Source of the DNA: an uncultured Streptococcus sp.
GTDB taxonomy: Bacteria > Bacillota > Bacilli > Lactobacillales > Streptococcaceae
DNA length: 16,494 bases
Direction of reading: 5' to 3'
NCBI GenBank assembly: GCA_902470035.1
Contig: CABREZ010000021.1
Location: forward strand, 1 to 16,494
Under the pieces are notes generated by a model, which did not search any database, was not told the origin of the DNA, and worked only from the letters and a program-made list of their open reading frames with translations. The translations under genes and the position numbers were made by a program. This document shows positions 13,328-16,494 of this stretch, one piece after another. Each line of letters begins with the position of its first letter. Position 1 is the stretch's first letter.

Positions 13328-14131
13328 ATGTCAAAGTACAATTGGGATGAGAAACATATCATTACTTTTCCTGAAGAAAAAGTGGTCCTTTCGACCAAAG
13401 ACTTGCATGTCTACTATGGTTCAAATGAATCCATCAAAGGCGTGGATATGCAATTTGAGAAGAATAAAATCACAGCTTTGATCGGTCCTTCTGGATCTGG
13501 GAAATCTACCTATCTTAGAAGTTTGAACCGGATGAACGATACCATTGATATTGCGCGTGTGACTGGGGAGATCTGGTACGAAGGGATTGACGTTAACCGT
13601 CCAGATATCAATGTCTATGAAATGAGAAAGCATATCGGAATGGTCTTTCAACGACCAAATCCCTTTGCCAAGTCTATCTACCGCAATATCACCTTCCCCC
13701 ACGAGCGGGCAGGTGTTAAAGACAAGAAGGTCTTGGACGAAATCGTCGAAAAATCTTTGAAGCAAGCAGCCCTCTGGGATCAGGTCAAGGATGACTTGCA
13801 CAAGTCTGCTTTGACGCTTTCAGGTGGTCAACAGCAACGCCTTTGTATCGCTCGGGCCATCTCCGTTAAACCAGAGATTTTGCTCATGGATGAGCCAGCT
13901 TCAGCCTTGGATCCTATCGCGACTGCTCAGTTGGAAGAAACCATGCTAGAGTTGAAGAAGGACTATACTATTATCATCGTGACCCACAGCATGCAACAGG
14001 CAGCTCGTGCTAGCGATTATACAGGATTCTTCTATCTAGGCGATTTGATCGAGTATGATAAAACAGCCAACATTTTCCAAAATGCAAAACTGCAATCGAC
14101 CAACGATTATGTGTCTGGTCACTTTGGATAG
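13328..14131 (+). CDS. pstB1: Phosphate ABC transporter ATPase PstB, first copy
   Basis: This 267-residue ATP-binding subunit powers phosphate import. All nucleotide motifs are canonical: Walker A GPSGSGKST (53-61), Q-loop VFQRPNPF (106-113), signature LSGGQQQR (164-171), Walker B ILLMDEP (184-190), D-loop SALDP, and H-loop VTHSMQQA with H220. An N-terminal extension of about 20 residues (MSKYNWDEKHIITF) precedes the core. AAGGAGAAG lies just before the ATG. A second pstB follows 36 nt downstream, so the transporter may use a PstB1/PstB2 heterodimer or two alternative homodimers. Two tandem pstB genes are usual in streptococci and related lactic acid bacteria. Confidence 0.95.
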   Translation: MSKYNWDEKHIITFPEEKVVLSTKDLHVYYGSNESIKGVDMQFEKNKITALIGPSGSGKSTYLRSLNRMNDTIDIARVTGEIWYEGIDVNRPDINVYEMRKHIGMVFQRPNPFAKSIYRNITFPHERAGVKDKKVLDEIVEKSLKQAALWDQVKDDLHKSALTLSGGQQQRLCIARAISVKPEILLMDEPASALDPIATAQLEETMLELKKDYTIIIVTHSMQQAARASDYTGFFYLGDLIEYDKTANIFQNAKLQSTNDYVSGHFG

Positions 14132-14167
14132 GATTTGGCAACATTGAAACAACATAAGGATGAAAAC

Positions 14168-14926
14168 ATGACAGAACCAATTTTGCAAGTCAAGGACTTG
14201 TCGGTTTATTACAATAAGAAAAAGGCACTGAATAGTGTGTCACTGGATTTCACCCCTAAAGAAATCACGGCTTTAATCGGTCCTTCTGGATCTGGGAAGT
14301 CTACCCTGCTCAAAGCTATCAACCGAATGGGAGATTTGAACCATGAGGTAACGACGACAGGAACCGTCATTTACAATGGTCACAATATCTATAGTCCTCG
14401 GACAGATACAGTAGAACTTCGTAAGGAAATCGGGATGGTCTTCCAACAGCCCAACCCCTTCCCTATGTCTATCTATGACAATGTCACATACGGACTCATG
14501 ATCAATGGGGTCAAGGACAAGCAAGTCTTGGATGAAGCAGTCGAAACCTCTTTGAAAAATGCTTCTATTTGGGATGAGGTCAAGGATCGTCTCCATGATT
14601 CAGCGATTGGGTTATCAGGGGGGCAACAACAACGGGTTTGTGTGGCGCGTGTATTGGCAACCAGCCCTAAGATTATCCTCTTGGATGAGCCGACCTCAGC
14701 CTTGGACCCGATTTCTGCTGGAAAGATTGAAGAAACACTTTATGGCTTGAAGGATCGTTACACCATGCTTTTGGTGACGCGGTCTATGCAACAAGCCAGT
14801 CGGATTTCGGATAGGACGGCCTTTTTCTTGGATGGGGACCTCATCGAGTATGATGACACCTCAAAAATCTTCTTGAACCCTGCTCGGAAGGAAACAGAAG
14901 ATTATGTATCAGGGAAGTTTGGATAA
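14168..14926 (+). CDS. pstB2: Phosphate ABC transporter ATPase PstB, second copy, with Arg in the H-loop
   Basis: This 252-residue second ATPase has Walker A GPSGSGKST (38-46), Q-loop VFQQPNPF, signature LSGGQQQR (149-156), Walker B IILLDEP (169-175) and D-loop SALDP. The H-loop reads LLVTRSMQQ, however: R205 (CGG, 14780-14782) replaces the His that senses the ATP gamma phosphate and is present in PstB1. I recall the same VTRSMQQ reading in other streptococcal PstB proteins, so it may be a lineage feature, not a defect. ATG 14168 is chosen because AAGGA lies 7 nt upstream. The in-frame TTG at 14135 would add 11 residues (MATLKQHKDEN) not seen in the family. It may pair with PstB1 in an asymmetric dimer. 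Confidence 0.92.
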   Translation: MTEPILQVKDLSVYYNKKKALNSVSLDFTPKEITALIGPSGSGKSTLLKAINRMGDLNHEVTTTGTVIYNGHNIYSPRTDTVELRKEIGMVFQQPNPFPMSIYDNVTYGLMINGVKDKQVLDEAVETSLKNASIWDEVKDRLHDSAIGLSGGQQQRVCVARVLATSPKIILLDEPTSALDPISAGKIEETLYGLKDRYTMLLVTRSMQQASRISDRTAFFLDGDLIEYDDTSKIFLNPARKETEDYVSGKFG

Positions 14927-14940
14927 GAAAGGGAAAGTAA

Positions 14941-15594
14941 ATGTTACGCGTACAATTTGAAGAAGATTTAGAAAAACTTCATAACCAGTTTTATGCCATG
15001 GGAAATGAAGTCTTGACCCAGATCAACCGCACGGTTCGAGCTTTTGTCACTCATGATCGTGATCTAGCACGCCAGGTGATTGAAGATGATGCGGAGATTA
15101 ATGAGTATGAAGTGAAGTTGGAGCGCAAATCCTTTGAGATGATTGCCCTTCAACAACCGGTTTCTCAGGACCTTCGGATGGTTATGACGGTCTTAAAAGC
15201 TGTATCTGACGTGGAGCGTATGGGAGACCATGCAGTATCTATCGCTCGTGCAACCATCCGTATGAAGGGAGAACTTCGTAGTAAGGTTGTAGAGGAAGAA
15301 ATCAGCAAAATGGGTCGAGAAGTCAAAGACTTTGTTGAAGCAACCTTGGAGCTCTACTTAAAAGGGGATGTTGAAACGGCCTATGAAGTAGCAACTCGCG
15401 ATGAAAAAATTAATGAGTACTATGATCGTATTCAAGAGTTGGCAACAGAAGAAATCAAGCATAATCCTGACTTGATTATTACTGGACGTGATTACTTCCA
15501 AGTCATCAACTACTTGGAGCGTATTGGTGATTACGCTAAAAATATCTGTGAGTGGGTTGTCTACTTCGAAACTGGAAAAATTGTGGAATTATAA
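14941..15594 (+). CDS. phoU: Phosphate transport regulator PhoU
   Basis: PhoU is a peripheral cytoplasmic protein that restrains Pst uptake and the phosphate two-component response when phosphate is plentiful. The 217-residue product is all-helical, as expected for two three-helix bundles. Each bundle has the family metal-cluster motif: DVERMGDHAVSIA (D90, E92, D96) and YLERIGDYAKNI (E193, D197). GAAAGGGAAAG precedes the ATG, which lies 14 nt after pstB2. It is the last gene of the operon, closed by a strong terminator. The partner sensor kinase and response regulator (PnpS/PnpR type) are not in the window. Confidence 0.95.
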   Translation: MLRVQFEEDLEKLHNQFYAMGNEVLTQINRTVRAFVTHDRDLARQVIEDDAEINEYEVKLERKSFEMIALQQPVSQDLRMVMTVLKAVSDVERMGDHAVSIARATIRMKGELRSKVVEEEISKMGREVKDFVEATLELYLKGDVETAYEVATRDEKINEYYDRIQELATEEIKHNPDLIITGRDYFQVINYLERIGDYAKNICEWVVYFETGKIVEL

Positions 15595-15601
15595 GAAAAG
15601 T

Positions 15602-15637
15602 AAGTCTGAGGTCATGATCTCAGACTTTTGTCTTTTT
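15602..15637 (+). terminator. Rho-independent terminator of the pst-phoU operon
   Basis: AAGTCTGAG (15602-15610) pairs perfectly with CTCAGACTT (15619-15627) around an 8-nt loop, followed by TTGTCTTTTTG. It starts 7 nt after the phoU stop. Confidence 0.9.
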
Positions 15638-15664
15638 GTAGATCTGGTTTTGCCCCCTCTTACC

Positions 15665-15692
15665 TTACAGTTAGTAGGATTTATGATAGAAT
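15665..15692 (+). promoter_or_regulatory. pepN promoter
   Basis: TTACAG (15665-15670) lies 16 bp before the extended -10 TGATAGAAT (15684-15692). This is the best two-box promoter in the window. The start would be near 15699. Confidence 0.7.
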
Positions 15693-15725
15693 AGAAGGTG
15701 AGAAAAAATGAAGAAGGAGTTACTC

Positions 15726-16494
15726 ATGCAAGCAGTTGCACATTTTATTGATACATTTGTACCTGAGCACTACGATCTATTCTTAGATTTGAACCGCTCT
15801 AGTAAAACTTTCTCAGGGAAAGTGATCATTAGCGGAGAAGCAAAAGAGACTCGCATCTCTCTTCACCAAAAGGATTTGACCATCGAAACAGTAGAAGTAG
15901 CAGGTCAAACCCGTCCATTTTCGGTGGATGATGACAATGAAGCAGTCTATGTCGAATTAGAAGGGACAGGTCAAGTAACGATTACCTTGACCTATTCTGG
16001 TAAGATCACAGACAATATGACAGGAATTTATCCTTCTTACTACACAGTAGATGGTGTGAAGAAGGAAGTGATCTCTACTCAGTTTGAGAGCCACTTTGCG
16101 CGTGAAGCCTTCCCAAGTGTGGATGAGCCAGAAGCCAAAGCGACCTTTGATTTGGCTGTGAAGTTTGACCAAGAAGAAGGAGAAATCGTTCTTTCTAACA
16201 TGCCTGAAATCGATGTGGAAGCTCGGAAAGAAACAGGTATTTGGAAGTTTGACACAACTCCACGTATGTCGTCTTATCTCTTGGCCTTTGCGGCTGGAGA
16301 CCTCCAAGGGGTGACAGCTAAGACCAAGAATGGAACCCTAGTCGGTGTCTACTCTACCAAAGCTCACCCATTAGAAAACTTGGACTTCTCATTGGATATT
16401 GCCGTACGTGCTATTGAATTTTATGAAGACTACTATGGCGTGAAGTATCCAATCCCTCAATCTCTTCATATCGCCCTTCCAGACTTCTCTTCAG
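15726..16494 (+). CDS. pepN: Aminopeptidase N (M1 family), N-terminal part (3' end outside window)
   Basis: The first 256 codons of the lysyl/aminopeptidase PepN are present, a cytoplasmic zinc M1 peptidase that trims N-terminal residues from peptides. The visible part is the N-terminal beta-sheet domain: MQAVAHFIDTFVPEHYDLFL, then LNRSSKTFSGKV. It continues with FESHFAREAFPSVDEPEAKA (the ...R.xFPxxDEPxxKA motif of M1 enzymes) and FDTTPRMSSYLLAFAAGDLQ. The window ends before the GAMEN and HExxH zinc motifs. ATG 15726 matches the usual start and has AAGGAG 6 nt upstream. An in-frame ATG at 15708 (MKKELL-) also has a possible ribosome site. The gene has its own promoter and lies behind the phoU terminator. 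Confidence 0.93.
   Translation, partial: MQAVAHFIDTFVPEHYDLFLDLNRSSKTFSGKVIISGEAKETRISLHQKDLTIETVEVAGQTRPFSVDDDNEAVYVELEGTGQVTITLTYSGKITDNMTGIYPSYYTVDGVKKEVISTQFESHFAREAFPSVDEPEAKATFDLAVKFDQEEGEIVLSNMPEIDVEARKETGIWKFDTTPRMSSYLLAFAAGDLQGVTAKTKNGTLVGVYSTKAHPLENLDFSLDIAVRAIEFYEDYYGVKYPIPQSLHIALPDFSS

Noticed and set aside
13421..14596. Long antisense ORFs within pstB1, pstB2 and other conserved genes
   Set aside because: They mirror the codon pattern of strong genes on the opposite strand, lack ribosome sites and have no recognisable motif.
1..16494. tRNA, rRNA, CRISPR arrays, intact transposases or phage genes
   Set aside because: Looked for on both strands; none seen.

Overview
The window looks like chromosomal DNA of a viridans (mitis/sanguinis-type) Streptococcus. 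The evidence is the near-family-standard PcrA tail, SpxA1, TruB, RibF, RsmF-like protein, Pst system with two PstB subunits, PhoU and PepN. It also fits that many promoters here have an extended -10 (TGnTATAAT) and a poor -35 box. I cannot fix the species from this sequence alone.

Layout. (1) 1-441: the 3' end of pcrA. (2) 442-799: a gene-free stretch holding a compact nested RNA fold (556-694) followed by a strong terminator and the promoter of the next gene. (3) 800-2074: a zinc-ribbon/coiled-coil/DUF2130 protein. It converges, across a shared bidirectional terminator, on (4) 2143-3459 (minus): an RclA/Har-type flavoprotein disulfide reductase, probably the hypothiocyanous acid reductase. 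(5) 3460-4004: a gene-poor region with a minus-strand small-RNA unit of about 90 nt that has its own promoter and terminator. (6) 4005-5795: an accessory, decayed island. It holds a promoter and the first third of a second, diverged truB. Next come two overlapping broken genes, the second resembling the DUF4176 proteins of type VII secretion loci. Last is an intact, AT-rich orphan gene for a protein with two C-terminal membrane segments. (7) 5826-7644: the intact truB-ribF pair with a terminator.

(8) 7772-10517: spxA1, a UPF0223 gene, an inositol-monophosphatase-family gene and an RsmF-like rRNA methyltransferase, packed with overlaps or 1-nt gaps as one operon. (9) 10647-15594: the high-affinity phosphate operon pstS-pstC-pstA-pstB1-pstB2-phoU, ending in a terminator. 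(10) 15726-end: the start of pepN, with its own promoter.

Function. Most of the window is core metabolism and stress biology: DNA repair helicase, oxidant defence (Har-like reductase and SpxA1), RNA modification (TruB and the RsmF-like enzyme), flavin cofactor synthesis (RibF, which makes the FAD that the reductase needs) and phosphate uptake with its PhoU brake. The parts most worth a second look are the two structured RNA candidates, the truB duplication with its accessory insert, and the PstB2 H-loop substitution.
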